DNA of 64,000 nt, taken from NCBI RefSeq assembly GCF_037963835.1, contig NZ_CP150145.1, positions 2,294,001-2,358,000 on the forward strand, given 5' to 3'. The position numbers and the translations under genes are program-made. The notes below the pieces were generated by a model. It saw only the letters and a list, made by a program, of their open reading frames with translations. It had not been told where the DNA came from and did not search any database. Source of the DNA: Paenibacillus sp. FSL H8-0332 (lineage in GTDB: Bacteria; Bacillota; Bacilli; Paenibacillales; Paenibacillaceae). Positions 1-7,753 of the stretch are shown one piece after another. The number at the start of each line of letters is the position of its first letter. The first letter of the stretch is position 1.

Positions 1-245
1 ATATTATCCGTCCAAAACTGGCTATACGTCCCGGTATCTTTGCTTATGAGACTGCTTTGACCACGCCCTGGGAAGTTACACTGCTCTCGTGCCTGATTTG
101 TCTGACACCGGGAACCCTGACCCTGGATGTTTCCAAGGATGGCAAGACGCTGTACATTCATGCAATTGATATTAAAGATGCAGAGCTGCTGGTCACGCAG
201 ATTAGAGGCACTTTCGAACGAGCGATTAGGGAGGTGACCCGTTAA
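1..245 (+). CDS. mrpE: Na+/H+ antiporter subunit MrpE, C-terminal part
   Basis: The reading frame is open from the window edge (frame starting at base 3), so this is the 3' end of a longer gene; its true start lies upstream. The visible roughly 80 residues include the TPGT-LTLDV stretch typical of MrpE followed by a basic soluble tail. MrpE is a small membrane subunit of the multi-subunit Mrp cation/proton antiporter that exports Na+ in exchange for protons. The stop TAA (243-245) overlaps the ATG of the next gene, as in mrpABCDEFG operons. The identity rests on both the sequence and the mrpF-mrpG neighbours. Confidence 0.85.
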   Translation, partial: IIRPKLAIRPGIFAYETALTTPWEVTLLSCLICLTPGTLTLDVSKDGKTLYIHAIDIKDAELLVTQIRGTFERAIREVTR

Positions 246-538
246 TGATCCCAGTTATGCTAACCGTGGCCATGATCATTCTGGCTCTGGCGATGCTGGC
301 CTGCCTGTTCCGTCTCCTGAAAGGGCCAACCCGCTCCGACAGGGTTGCCGCACTCGATACGATAGGCATTCATGTACTTGCTATGATAACCGTCTTTAGT
401 ATGCTGCTGGATACCCAGGATTTTATAGAAGTCATCCTGGTTATCGGGATTCTGACGTTTATTGGTACTACGGCACTGGCCAGATATATTGAACGGGGAG
501 CCGTTATAGAGGATGGAGGGAACCCTAATGACAGGTGA
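245..538 (+). CDS. mrpF: Na+/H+ antiporter subunit MrpF
   Basis: This 97-residue protein has three hydrophobic segments, including a conserved GPTRSDRVAALDT loop between the first and second, which is a hallmark of MrpF/PhaF. It is one of the small membrane subunits of the Mrp antiporter. Its start codon overlaps the mrpE stop and its end overlaps the start region of mrpG, so the three are translationally coupled. The length is normal for the family. Confidence 0.92.
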   Translation: MIPVMLTVAMIILALAMLACLFRLLKGPTRSDRVAALDTIGIHVLAMITVFSMLLDTQDFIEVILVIGILTFIGTTALARYIERGAVIEDGGNPNDR

Positions 539-887
539 ACTGATTAGCTCTATTCTTGTGGTAATGGGCGCAGTCTTCTGCGGCTTAAGTGCCTTCGGCT
601 TAGTACGGCTGCCCGATGTGTATCTGCGTTCACATGCTGCTACCAAAAGTGCAACCTTCGGGGTATTGTGTTTGCTGACAGGAGGCTTCCTGTACTTTTG
701 GTTCAAAGACGGAACGGTTAACGTCAAGCTTCTGCTGGCGATTGTATTTGTATTCATCACTTCACCGGTAGCAGGTCATTTAAATGGCCGGGCTGCCTAC
801 CGTTCCGGAGTGCCCCTATGGAAGGGAAGCGTTCAGGATGACCTGAAGTCACTGAAGGAAGAAAGTAAGGAAACGTCTGAGAAATAA
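528..887 (+). CDS. mrpG: Na+/H+ antiporter subunit MrpG
   Basis: This 119-residue protein has three membrane segments and the motif FGLVRLPDVYLRSHAATKSAT, characteristic of MrpG/PhaG. I place the start at the ATG at 528 and not at the in-frame ATG at 513, because a GGAGGG ribosome site at 516-521 sits the right distance upstream of 528. It overlaps the mrpF end by 11 bases. The hydrophilic C-terminus (EESKETSEK) is a typical short tail. It closes the mrp operon; a riboswitch for the next operon follows directly. Confidence 0.92.
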   Translation: MTGELISSILVVMGAVFCGLSAFGLVRLPDVYLRSHAATKSATFGVLCLLTGGFLYFWFKDGTVNVKLLLAIVFVFITSPVAGHLNGRAAYRSGVPLWKGSVQDDLKSLKEESKETSEK

Positions 888-891
888 CAGT

Positions 892-1010
892 TAATCGCTG
901 AATTCCTTATAGGAAGCGGGGGAACCAGGTTACATGGGGTGAATCTCGGAAAAAACGAGTAGGGCTACTTTCAGGCCCGAATCCGGCAGCTAACCCCGCA
1001 AGCGTTCATG
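892..1010 (+). promoter_or_regulatory. c-di-AMP riboswitch (ydaO/yuaA class)
   Basis: Conserved blocks of the ydaO aptamer occur in order: ATCGCT at 893-898, GGGGGAACCA at 918-927, TGGGGTGAATC at 935-945, TAGGGC near 960-965, CCCGAATCCG at 976-985, CAGCTAACC at 987-995 and CGCAAGCG at 997-1004. CGCT (895-898) pairs with AGCG (1001-1004) to close P1. This class senses cyclic di-AMP and usually shuts off potassium uptake genes; here a KtrB/TrkH gene lies in the downstream operon. Only about 20 bases separate the aptamer from the first start codon, so no separate terminator hairpin fits. Control by sequestering the ribosome site (GAGAGGA, 1010-1016) is therefore more likely than attenuation; that is an inference. 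Confidence 0.93.
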
Positions 1011-1026
1011 AGAGGATGCACTATAT

Positions 1027-1842
1027 ATGCCGTATATTGAATTGAATGGAACATCGCTGTATTATGAGATGTCGGGCAGCGGTCTGCCCATTGTTTTTAT
1101 TCATGATTATTCGACCTCTCATCATCTGTTTGAGCCGCAAGCGGAATATTTCAGCAAGCGTGCCAAAGTGATCGTATTCGATTTGAGAGGGAACGGGCAA
1201 TCGGGTAAAATGGATGTGGAAATCAGCCGGATCGTAGACACACAATGTGAAGATTTGAAGCTGTTATTGGACGCTTTATCTGTAGAGAAGGCTGTTATCG
1301 TAGCTTGTTCCAGTGGTGCTGTGCTCGCCCAGAAATTCGCCTATCTGTACCCTGAACGGATAATAAATATGGTATTGGTGGACAGTTATTTTCAGGAGGA
1401 TTACACGGCGAGAGGCAGTAAAATGAAAGGAATCTTTGAGGTCTGCGCATGGGCGGCCCATTATCTTCCTGCCGAAATGTTCATCCGTTCCTTGCGCATC
1501 ACCTACAATAAATGGCTCTCGGCTTATCATATTCTCAGGAAAGAGCTTGTGCATGAACGGACAACGGAATTAATTAAGCAGCGGCTGGCACTTAGACAAA
1601 CGGACAGCTACGGGTTCGCATTACGGCTGCAGATTCCTGTTCTTGTTGTATCCGGGAATCAGAATGAATGGGCGCTGGAGCAGGTGGAAAGAACAGCCGG
1701 CAAGTATCCGTCTGCCCGTCTGGCGATCCTTGAGGATGCGATGTATCCGACTCATCTGTGTCAACCCCAGCTCTTCAACCGTATATTACTGGATTATCTT
1801 AGGGAACAGCATAGTTTTCAGCAGGCGGCAGCCAGCGACTAA
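1027..1842 (+). CDS. alpha/beta hydrolase under c-di-AMP riboswitch control
   Basis: This 271-residue protein has the alpha/beta-hydrolase order: a beta-strand and oxyanion turn (VFIHDYST, residues 23-30), VFDLRGNGQSG (50-60), a nucleophile elbow with Ser95 in A-C-S-S-G, a helical cap region around 130-190, and a late catalytic His in PTHLCQP near 244. The elbow lacks the first glycine of the usual G-x-S-x-G. The substrate cannot be told; relatives include esterases, peptidases and haloperoxidase-like enzymes. It has no signal peptide, so it is cytoplasmic. It is the first gene after the c-di-AMP riboswitch and lies 26 bases ahead of ktrB, so it should be co-regulated with potassium uptake. 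That pairing is unusual and its meaning is unknown. Confidence 0.85.
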   Translation: MPYIELNGTSLYYEMSGSGLPIVFIHDYSTSHHLFEPQAEYFSKRAKVIVFDLRGNGQSGKMDVEISRIVDTQCEDLKLLLDALSVEKAVIVACSSGAVLAQKFAYLYPERIINMVLVDSYFQEDYTARGSKMKGIFEVCAWAAHYLPAEMFIRSLRITYNKWLSAYHILRKELVHERTTELIKQRLALRQTDSYGFALRLQIPVLVVSGNQNEWALEQVERTAGKYPSARLAILEDAMYPTHLCQPQLFNRILLDYLREQHSFQQAAASD

Positions 1843-1868
1843 CTTGAATTACAATGGGAGCCAATGAT

Positions 1869-3227
1869 ATGTTCTTTAACAAAATCTCATCCTTCATCAC
1901 AAATCTCAAATTGACCTCATCCAGAATCATTTTGCTCGGTTTTGCCGTCCCTATTTTGCTAGGTACAGTGCTGCTGGCCTTGCCGATATCTTCGTCCAGC
2001 GGACTTAGTATAGGGTGGCTGGCAGCACTGTTTACTTCGACTTCAGCCGTATGCGTAACGGGACTTGTTGTACTTGATACCGGTACCGACTTTTCTCATT
2101 TTGGACAGATGATCATCTTACTTCTGATTCAAATTGGCGGATTGGGATTTATGACATTCAGTGTTTTGATTGCCGTGATCATGGGGAAAAAGATTGGACT
2201 AAAAGAACGTCTGCTTATCCAGCAATCATCTAATTCTGTAACAACACAAGGAGTCGTGCGGTTATCACTCAATATCTTTCTCATTTCATTTATCGTGGAG
2301 ACAACTGGAGCTATAGTGTTGGCCCTTCGATGGGCAAATGAACTAGGAACAACAAGGTCCATTTATTATGGAATATTCCATTCAGTGTCTGCCTTCAATA
2401 ACGCCGGATTTGGATTATGGCCAGACAGTCTGAGCCGCTATGTGGGTGACCCGTTAGTTAATATTGTTATCTCTTTTTTGTTTATCATCGGCGGGATTGG
2501 ATTCACGGTGATTCTGGATCTGTACCGGAAAAGAAGATGGAGAGATCTTTCCTTTCATACAAAAATAGTTTTAATTACCTCTGGGCTCCTTTGTATGGCA
2601 GGGTTTTTGGTGATTTTTGCGATTGAACTCTTTAACACGAAAACATTCAGTACTCTCTCATGGAGTGAAAGAACTTGGGCGGCATATTTTCAGGGTGTTG
2701 TTACCCGTACAGCCGGCTTTAATTCCATCGATATTGGAGCAATGCTCCCGGCTTCACAATTTTTCATGATTTTCCTGATGTTTGTAGGAGCTTCGTCCGG
2801 ATCGACTGGAGGAGGTATAAAAACGACCACTTTTGCTGTACTCATGTTAAGTATCGTCTCAACGATTAAGGGGAAGACAGATGTGCAACTGCTTAAAAAA
2901 CGCATCTCTCAGGATATCATATTCAGGGCACTGGCAGTAATGACCATATCCCTGGGTGTAGTTCTTACAGCCACCTTTCTTCTATCCATTACAGAATATG
3001 CTCATCCTAAAGACTTCCTGGCGCTTCTCTTTGAAGCAACCTCTGCATTTGGAACTGTAGGAATGTCTATGAATCTAACGCCAGAGCTTTCGCCACTGGG
3101 AAAATGCATCATCATAATTACAATGTACATCGGGAGACTAGGGCCCTTGACTTTAGCTTTAGCACTGGCACAAAAAAATGTGAAGCAAAAATATCGGTAT
3201 CCGGAAGATAAGCTGCTGATCGGGTAA
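1869..3227 (+). CDS. ktrB: Ktr/Trk-type potassium channel subunit (KtrB family)
   Basis: This 452-residue membrane protein has the repeated M1-P-M2 layout of the TrkH/KtrB superfamily. Pore regions are visible around TSTSAVCVTGL, NNAGFG, TRTAGFNS and SAFGTVGMS, the last three carrying the selectivity-filter glycines. KtrB lets K+ (usually coupled to Na+) into the cell and is gated by a cytoplasmic RCK protein, KtrA or KtrC, which is not encoded nearby. The start at ATG 1869 is preferred over ATG 1854, because GGGAG at 1856-1860 is a suitable ribosome site for 1869. The gene follows the hydrolase gene under the c-di-AMP riboswitch, which fits the known role of c-di-AMP in repressing potassium uptake. 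It could equally be named ktrD. Confidence 0.92.
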   Translation: MFFNKISSFITNLKLTSSRIILLGFAVPILLGTVLLALPISSSSGLSIGWLAALFTSTSAVCVTGLVVLDTGTDFSHFGQMIILLLIQIGGLGFMTFSVLIAVIMGKKIGLKERLLIQQSSNSVTTQGVVRLSLNIFLISFIVETTGAIVLALRWANELGTTRSIYYGIFHSVSAFNNAGFGLWPDSLSRYVGDPLVNIVISFLFIIGGIGFTVILDLYRKRRWRDLSFHTKIVLITSGLLCMAGFLVIFAIELFNTKTFSTLSWSERTWAAYFQGVVTRTAGFNSIDIGAMLPASQFFMIFLMFVGASSGSTGGGIKTTTFAVLMLSIVSTIKGKTDVQLLKKRISQDIIFRALAVMTISLGVVLTATFLLSITEYAHPKDFLALLFEATSAFGTVGMSMNLTPELSPLGKCIIIITMYIGRLGPLTLALALAQKNVKQKYRYPEDKLLIG

Positions 3228-3620
3228 AGTTTATTGAGCTGCGCTAGTTCTAATGATTTTAGTAAGAATTGGGGTATAGCCGGTGAAGAATTGAGTATAT
3301 GGCACAAAAAATTTCGAAAGACTTGTATTAAAATCGGTAACTTTTTTTGTGATAATTTAACCATCAGCGGCAGTCCAAGACTTTATTTACTGAGTCTTAG
3401 ACTGCCGCTATTTTTATTAATGAACAGTCCTGTACCATGTTATTCCCTATCAAACAATAGCCCGATAGAGTAGTTTCGGCTGTATTCACCAAGATGTAAG
3501 AAAGAGTTGATGCTTTCATGAACGTTTAAAGGCGAAAAGGTGACCGGAACCGATTCGCTTAAAATTAAAGATATAATAATTTAAAATAACTATCAGCTTT
3601 TATAAGGAGGCACTAACATA
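3228..3620. other. intergenic region between ktrB and cydA
   Basis: This 393-base AT-rich gap holds no convincing gene. It contains the ktrB terminator (3366-3415), an imperfect dyad at 3530-3560 (AGGCGAA paired with TTCGCTT, with inner arms GGT/ACC), a TATAAT box at 3572-3577 that may serve the cyd operon, and the AAGGAGG ribosome site of cydA at about 3605-3611. I could not find a good -35 box at the right distance, nor a full TTGTGA-type Rex inverted repeat. A 79-codon open frame at 3234-3473 runs across the terminator and looks like chance. Confidence 0.6.
3366..3415 (+). terminator. intrinsic terminator after ktrB
   Basis: AGCGGCAGTC (3366-3375) pairs perfectly with GACTGCCGCT (3400-3409); an inner stem AAGACT/AGTCTT extends it. 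A TTTTT run follows at 3411-3415. It ends the hydrolase-ktrB transcript. Confidence 0.9.
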
Positions 3621-4988
3621 ATGGGCATCGATACCGTGCTGTGGAGCAGACTGGTGACAGGCTTGACACTGGGGTTCCACGTTATTTTCGCAACAATTGG
3701 CGTTGGGGTTCCGCTGATGATCGCCATTGCTGAATTCATGGGCATACGCAAAAAAGACCCTCACTACACGCTGATGGCCAAGAGATGGGCACGCGGGTTT
3801 GTCATTTCTGTGGCCGTGGGCGTGGTGACAGGTACAGCGATTTCGCTGCAGCTGGCCTTAGTCTGGCCGAATTTCATGAAGCTGGCCGGCAACGTGATTG
3901 CGCTCCCGTTATTTATGGAAGTGTTTGCGTTCTTTTTTGAGGCGATCTTCCTGGGCATTTACCTCTATACCTGGGACCGGTTCAAAAAGCCGTATATCCA
4001 CTGGCTTCTTACGATCCCGATTGTTGCCGGTGCCGGGATGTCTGCTGTTTTTATCACGACGGTAAACGGGTTCATGAATCAGCCCGAGGGCTTTGCCATG
4101 GCGGGTGGGCAATTCATAGCTGTCAATCCGGTGGAGGCGATGCTGAATACAGCGACGTTCTCCAAGGTGTTCCATGTCTTAAGCTCAGCCTATCTGACCG
4201 GAGCCGCAATGCTGGCAGGCATTGCCGCGTTTGCACTCCTCAAAAAGGGCGCCTCGGAATACCATAAAAAAGCGCTGAAGCTGATGATGGCCGTGGTGAT
4301 GGTGTTTGGACTGCTGAACTCACTGGCTGGAGATGCGTCTGCAAAATTTTTGGCTGAGCATCAGCCGGAGAAGCTGGCAGCGGCAGAGTGGCATTTTGAA
4401 ACGGAAAGCGGTGCAGATTTGATTCTGTTGGGGTGGCTTAACGCAGAGCATGAGGTTCTGGGCGCACTTCACATTCCCAAATTTCTCAGCTTCCTTGCCT
4501 TTGGCGATTTTAATGCAGAAGTGACAGGTCTGAATGAATTTCCTGCGGATGAGCAGCCACTGCTCCTGGTCCATTATTTGTTTGATCTGATGGTCGGTGT
4601 AGGGTTCGCACTACTAGGCATTTCATTCCTGTATTTCCTGTTTGTCTTCTGGAAAAAACGCAATGAGCATAACAAATGGCTGCTTCGCGCGATCGCGTTA
4701 GGCGCACCGCTTGCTTTTCTGGGAGTCGAGCTAGGCTGGTTTTACGCTGAAATCGGTCGGCAGCCCTGGATCTTAAGGGGATACATGCGTGTAGAAGAGG
4801 GGGCTACGACATCACCGAGCGTAAGAATCCTGTTTTTTGTTTTCTTGTTGCTGTACATCCTGTTAGGCACTGTATGTGTTCTTGTGCTGCGCCGCATGTT
4901 CAAGGACAATCCGGCAGAAACCGAGATGGAGAAGTGGCATCAGCCTCCCGGCGACAAATCAAAAGTAAAGGGTGAGCACGCAAAATGA
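3621..4988 (+). CDS. cydA: cytochrome bd ubiquinol oxidase subunit I
   Basis: This 455-residue integral membrane protein is the haem-carrying subunit of the high-affinity, copper-free terminal oxidase that passes electrons from quinol to oxygen. Visible marks are the N-terminal GFHVIF histidine (haem ligand region), KVFHVLSSAYLTG with the second haem histidine, and GRQPW in the GWFYAEIGRQPW segment. The protein is shorter than E. coli CydA, as expected for the short Q-loop type of Gram-positive bacteria. A textbook AAGGAGG site lies about 9 bases before the ATG. The stop overlaps the cydB start by 4 bases (ATGA). Confidence 0.96.
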   Translation: MGIDTVLWSRLVTGLTLGFHVIFATIGVGVPLMIAIAEFMGIRKKDPHYTLMAKRWARGFVISVAVGVVTGTAISLQLALVWPNFMKLAGNVIALPLFMEVFAFFFEAIFLGIYLYTWDRFKKPYIHWLLTIPIVAGAGMSAVFITTVNGFMNQPEGFAMAGGQFIAVNPVEAMLNTATFSKVFHVLSSAYLTGAAMLAGIAAFALLKKGASEYHKKALKLMMAVVMVFGLLNSLAGDASAKFLAEHQPEKLAAAEWHFETESGADLILLGWLNAEHEVLGALHIPKFLSFLAFGDFNAEVTGLNEFPADEQPLLLVHYLFDLMVGVGFALLGISFLYFLFVFWKKRNEHNKWLLRAIALGAPLAFLGVELGWFYAEIGRQPWILRGYMRVEEGATTSPSVRILFFVFLLLYILLGTVCVLVLRRMFKDNPAETEMEKWHQPPGDKSKVKGEHAK

Positions 4989-5998
4989 GTTACGAACTGA
5001 TTGGGATTTCAGTGCTCTGGCTGTTTTTATACGGATATTTAATAGTAGCCTCTATTGATTTTGGAGCCGGCTTCTTTGCCTTTTATGCCCGGCTGACCAA
5101 GCAGGATCATCTGATTAACCGATTGATCTCCCGCTACTTATCGCCTGTCTGGGAGATTACCAATGTCTTTTTCGTCTTTTTTTACATTGGACTTGTTGGA
5201 TTCTTCCCGGATACCGCTTATTATTACGGCTCGGCGCTGCTAGTTCCGGGAAGCATTGCCGTTATACTCATCGCGATCCGCGGTTCGTTCTATGCGTTCG
5301 AGAATTACGGCTCCAAGAATAACATCGTATATCTGTTCCTGTACGGCGCTTCGGGCCTGCTGATTCCCGCATCCTTGTCAGTGGCGCTCACCCTGTCGGA
5401 AGGCGGCTTTATCTTTAAGCAGGGAGAGACCGTGTCTCTGGATTACTGGGCATTGTTCACCAACCCGTTATCCTGGAGCATTGTAGGCTTGGCGATTGTA
5501 TCCGTACTGTTCATCAGCGCCTCCTTCTTGGCCTTCTATGCTTCCAGGGCTGAGGATCAGCCCGCGCTGAAGCTTATGCGCACCTATGCGCTGTTCTGGA
5601 GCACCCCGACCATTGTTATCGCACTGACGGCCTTTATTTATCTAGGACAGCACAATGAGCGGCATTTTCAAAATATGATGGATTTATGGTGGCTGCTTGC
5701 GCTGTCCGTTGCTTTCTTCATGCTTGCCATGTGGCTGCTGTACAGCGGACGCCGTTACGGCTTGGCGTTCATAAGCATCATGCTGCAATTTCTATGCGCC
5801 TTCTTCGCTTACGGAATCGGGCAGTATCCTTATATTCTGGACCCGTTCATTACGCTTGAGAACAGCATCACCTCACCGGCCATGGGCCTGGCGCTGGTTA
5901 TCGTGTTCATCGGCGGCATGTGCTTGCTCATTCCTTCCCTGATTCTGGTGTTCAAGCTGTTCCTCTTTGACGCAGATTATGTGAAAGGAAAGAAGTAA
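4985..5998 (+). CDS. cydB: cytochrome bd ubiquinol oxidase subunit II
   Basis: This 337-residue protein is very hydrophobic, with about eight to nine membrane spans, and carries the N-terminal DFGAGFFAFYARL pattern of CydB/AppB. It is the partner subunit of CydA in cytochrome bd oxidase. Its ATG overlaps the cydA stop, and its TAA (5996-5998) abuts the ATG of the next gene, so cydABCD is translated as a tightly coupled unit. The length matches the Bacillus family. Confidence 0.95.
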   Translation: MSYELIGISVLWLFLYGYLIVASIDFGAGFFAFYARLTKQDHLINRLISRYLSPVWEITNVFFVFFYIGLVGFFPDTAYYYGSALLVPGSIAVILIAIRGSFYAFENYGSKNNIVYLFLYGASGLLIPASLSVALTLSEGGFIFKQGETVSLDYWALFTNPLSWSIVGLAIVSVLFISASFLAFYASRAEDQPALKLMRTYALFWSTPTIVIALTAFIYLGQHNERHFQNMMDLWWLLALSVAFFMLAMWLLYSGRRYGLAFISIMLQFLCAFFAYGIGQYPYILDPFITLENSITSPAMGLALVIVFIGGMCLLIPSLILVFKLFLFDADYVKGKK

Positions 5999-7753
5999 AT
6001 GGACAACAAAAAAAGCCTGATCGCTGAGCAAATGTCTGGGCAACGAAAACGGCTGGTTTTGCTGACCCTCCTGTCGCTCATGCTTGGCATTGCGATTGTA
6101 AGCCAGGCCGGGTTGTTGGCTGAAGCAGTCCAGCGGGTGTTCGTGGAGAAGGCTTCCTTATCTTCGGTTGCATTGCTGCTCGCTCTTCTGCTGTCAGTGA
6201 TGGCTATCCGCACTTTGCTGTTATACGCAAACGGAAGGGTAGGCTTGTCTATGGCTGCCGAAGCAAAGGCAAATATGCGTTCAGCCGTGCTGCAGAAGCT
6301 TACCCATGCTTCCATGCCTTCAACGCTGCGGGGGCAGACGGGAGGAAAGGTCAGTGTGGCTCTTGATGCAGTGGACGAGGCTGACAGCTATTTCAGTCAC
6401 TACATGCCGCGGATGGCCGAAGCAGCGATCATCCCGGTTCTGATTCTGGTGTTTACGTTTATCTTACATGCGAATACCGGCTTCATTCTGCTGTTTACGG
6501 CACCCTTCATCCCGCTGTTTATGATTCTGGTGGGACTGCAAACGAAGAACAAATCCGAAGAGAAATATGCACAGCTTGCAGAGTTCTCCGGTACGTTCCT
6601 GGATTCGCTTCAAGGGCTGGTGACGTTGAAAATATTTGGACAATCCCGCCGCCAGCAGCAGCAGATTGAGCGCAGCAGCCTGGGTTACCGTGACGCGACC
6701 ATGGATATTTTGAAGGTTGCCTTTACGAATACTTTTATGCTGGAATCCATCGTCATGCTTAGCATCGGGATTGTTGCCCTTGAATTGGCTATTCAACTGC
6801 TCGTATTCAAATCGATGCCGTTCCACACGGCCTTTCTGGTTCTGCTGCTTGTTCCCGAGTTTTTTAACCTGCTCAAGAATACAGGCACTGCTTTTCACAG
6901 CGGGCGGACCAGTATGGGGGCGGTCCGTAAGGTGGAGCAAATGCTTGCGGAAATAGGCGGCGGCACACAGCCGGAAGAGGGCCAGCAGTCCTCAGCCAAG
7001 CTGCTCCGGATGCCGCCATCCATTGCGCTGGATGATGTACATTTCCATTATGCACCCGATTCATTTGAGCTTAAGGCCGGACCCGTCTCCATAGGACCGG
7101 GAGAGCATATTGCCATAGTCGGTAAAAGCGGCTCGGGCAAAACAACGTTGCTCCATCTCTTTGCCGGGCTTCTGAAGCCGGTATCAGGGACAGTGATGGT
7201 GAACGGAAGCCCGCTGACAGAGTGGGAGGAAGACTCATGGTTTGAGCAGGTCAGCTACATTACGCAGCACCCCTATATTTTTGCCGGCACATTCGCTGAT
7301 AATATCGCCATCGGCGCCGGACGTACGGTCTCCAGGGATGAAATCAAGCAGGCCGCAGAGGAAGCGGGACTTTCAACGCTTGTTGCCGGGCTGGAGCAGG
7401 GTTTGGACACTTACGTCGGGGAAGGCGGCAGGGGACTGTCGGGAGGGGAAAAGCAGCGTCTTGCTTTAGCGCGGGCCTTTTTGAAACGTCCGGCTCTGAT
7501 CCTGTTCGATGAGCCTACGGTGGGCCTCGACTTACAGACCGAACAAATCCTGCAAAGCTCCATAACCGCGCTGGCTCGAAATGCAACGATGATCACAGTC
7601 GCACACCGGTTATATACGATCCGGCAAGCGGATCACATTTTGTTTATGGACCATGGAGTATTGGCGGCGGCAGGACCTCACGAGGAGCTCCTTGAACATG
7701 TGCCTCAATATGCCGAGATGGTTGATATTCAGCGAAAAGGAGGGTCAGCATGA
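5999..7753 (+). CDS. cydD: thiol/haem ABC exporter, CydD-type subunit
   Basis: This 584-residue half-transporter has an N-terminal six-helix permease domain (about 1-320) and a C-terminal ATPase with Walker A GKSGSGKTT, signature LSGGEKQRLALARA and Walker B LILFDEPTVGLD. CydDC exports cysteine/glutathione-type thiols or handles haem and is required to assemble cytochrome bd. It follows cydB with no gap and overlaps the next gene by 4 bases. In B. subtilis naming the third gene of the operon is called cydC; by family profile, as I recall it, this is the CydD type. Confidence 0.92.
   Translation: MDNKKSLIAEQMSGQRKRLVLLTLLSLMLGIAIVSQAGLLAEAVQRVFVEKASLSSVALLLALLLSVMAIRTLLLYANGRVGLSMAAEAKANMRSAVLQKLTHASMPSTLRGQTGGKVSVALDAVDEADSYFSHYMPRMAEAAIIPVLILVFTFILHANTGFILLFTAPFIPLFMILVGLQTKNKSEEKYAQLAEFSGTFLDSLQGLVTLKIFGQSRRQQQQIERSSLGYRDATMDILKVAFTNTFMLESIVMLSIGIVALELAIQLLVFKSMPFHTAFLVLLLVPEFFNLLKNTGTAFHSGRTSMGAVRKVEQMLAEIGGGTQPEEGQQSSAKLLRMPPSIALDDVHFHYAPDSFELKAGPVSIGPGEHIAIVGKSGSGKTTLLHLFAGLLKPVSGTVMVNGSPLTEWEEDSWFEQVSYITQHPYIFAGTFADNIAIGAGRTVSRDEIKQAAEEAGLSTLVAGLEQGLDTYVGEGGRGLSGGEKQRLALARAFLKRPALILFDEPTVGLDLQTEQILQSSITALARNATMITVAHRLYTIRQADHILFMDHGVLAAAGPHEELLEHVPQYAEMVDIQRKGGSA

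Noticed and set aside
3340..3362. Rex-type redox operator (TTGTGA half-site) upstream of cydA
   Set aside because: Only one half-site is present; the second half of the inverted repeat is missing and the ktrB terminator lies between it and cydA.
3234..3473. Small open frame after ktrB
   Set aside because: It runs through the terminator hairpin and has no ribosome site or recognisable protein pattern.
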